Positions 22,482-22,607 of a DNA stretch of 22,607 bases are shown here, one piece after another. Numbering within the stretch: the first letter of the stretch is position 1; each line of letters opens with the position of its first letter. The notes beneath the pieces were generated by a model. That model saw only the letters and a program-made list of their open reading frames with translations, was not told the origin of the DNA and did not search any database. The DNA is from Sulfurimonas sp. Its GTDB lineage: Bacteria; Campylobacterota; Campylobacteria; Campylobacterales; Sulfurimonadaceae. The stretch covers positions 1 through 22,607 of the forward strand of contig DTVI01000214.1 of assembly GCA_012963655.1 (NCBI GenBank), given 5' to 3'. Position numbers and translations under genes: made by a program.

Positions 22482-22607
22482 AAGTTCAGCTAGAATGATT
22501 GAATAATTATAAGCATCTTGCTGGGTTTCAAATGAATTATTATTAGTATATTCACTTTTTATAAAATATGTTTATTTTGCTTATAATAACTATAATTTCA
22601 TAAATAA

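Overview
The window (about 34% G+C by eye, AT-rich spacers) reads as a chromosomal segment of a Campylobacterota (former Epsilonproteobacteria) bacterium, probably a sulfur-oxidising relative of Sulfurimonas or Sulfurovum. Three things point there: an HP0268-type protein, the block nusA / HP0268-like / miaB / DUF374 acyltransferase, which I recall from Campylobacter, and a SoxY-like domain in the large VWA protein. TATAAT-type -10 boxes without a clear -35 precede most transcription units. Coding density is high, overlaps of 1-26 bases are common, and I see no tRNA, rRNA, CRISPR array, insertion sequence or prophage.

Layout. Bases 1-1995 (minus strand) hold a PDC-sensor membrane protein, hisH and the 5' part of hisA; a 60-bp unit repeated twice in tandem separates the two his genes. 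A divergent lipid A acyltransferase gene follows (2091-2975), then a Nudix hydrolase and an HI0933-family flavoprotein, both on the minus strand. The flavoprotein has no ATG, GTG or TTG start in its frame and seems to begin at ATT. Next come a cyclic-nucleotide-binding protein (+), the periplasmic methionine sulfoxide reductase pair msrP-msrQ (-), and rimO-tilS (+).

Bases 9762-15366 (minus strand) form one tightly packed eight-gene operon: HP0268-like protein, miaB, DUF374 acyltransferase, a TPR-like membrane-anchored protein, a Xer-type recombinase, then three proteins with the architecture of PilM, PilN and PilO (the inner-membrane platform of type IV pilus, type II secretion and DNA-uptake machines). 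The PilM-like protein carries a long Asp/Leu repeat insert encoded by 6-bp and 9-bp tandem repeats. Divergent from this operon is nusA.

The right third has a secreted VWA protein (16738-18687) whose N-terminus is a SoxY-like domain ending in a GGC-D-G motif, upstream of the usual YfbK-type VWA and DUF3520 parts. I consider this the most unusual item here. It is followed by a decayed gene, an orphan DppB/OppB-type permease, rsmG with an unknown downstream gene, a YwbE-family protein coupled to an unknown protein, and a Cys-rich small protein whose reading frame runs upstream of its first ATG without a normal start. An 8-bp-arm inverted repeat covers both -10 boxes between the permease and rsmG.

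How the genes relate. Most are housekeeping: histidine synthesis, lipid A, tRNA and ribosomal protein modification (miaB, rimO, tilS, rsmG), transcription (nusA) and repair of oxidised periplasmic proteins (msrPQ). The novelty lies in the SoxY-VWA fusion, the PilMNO-like trio attached to miaB and xer, and the unusual starts.
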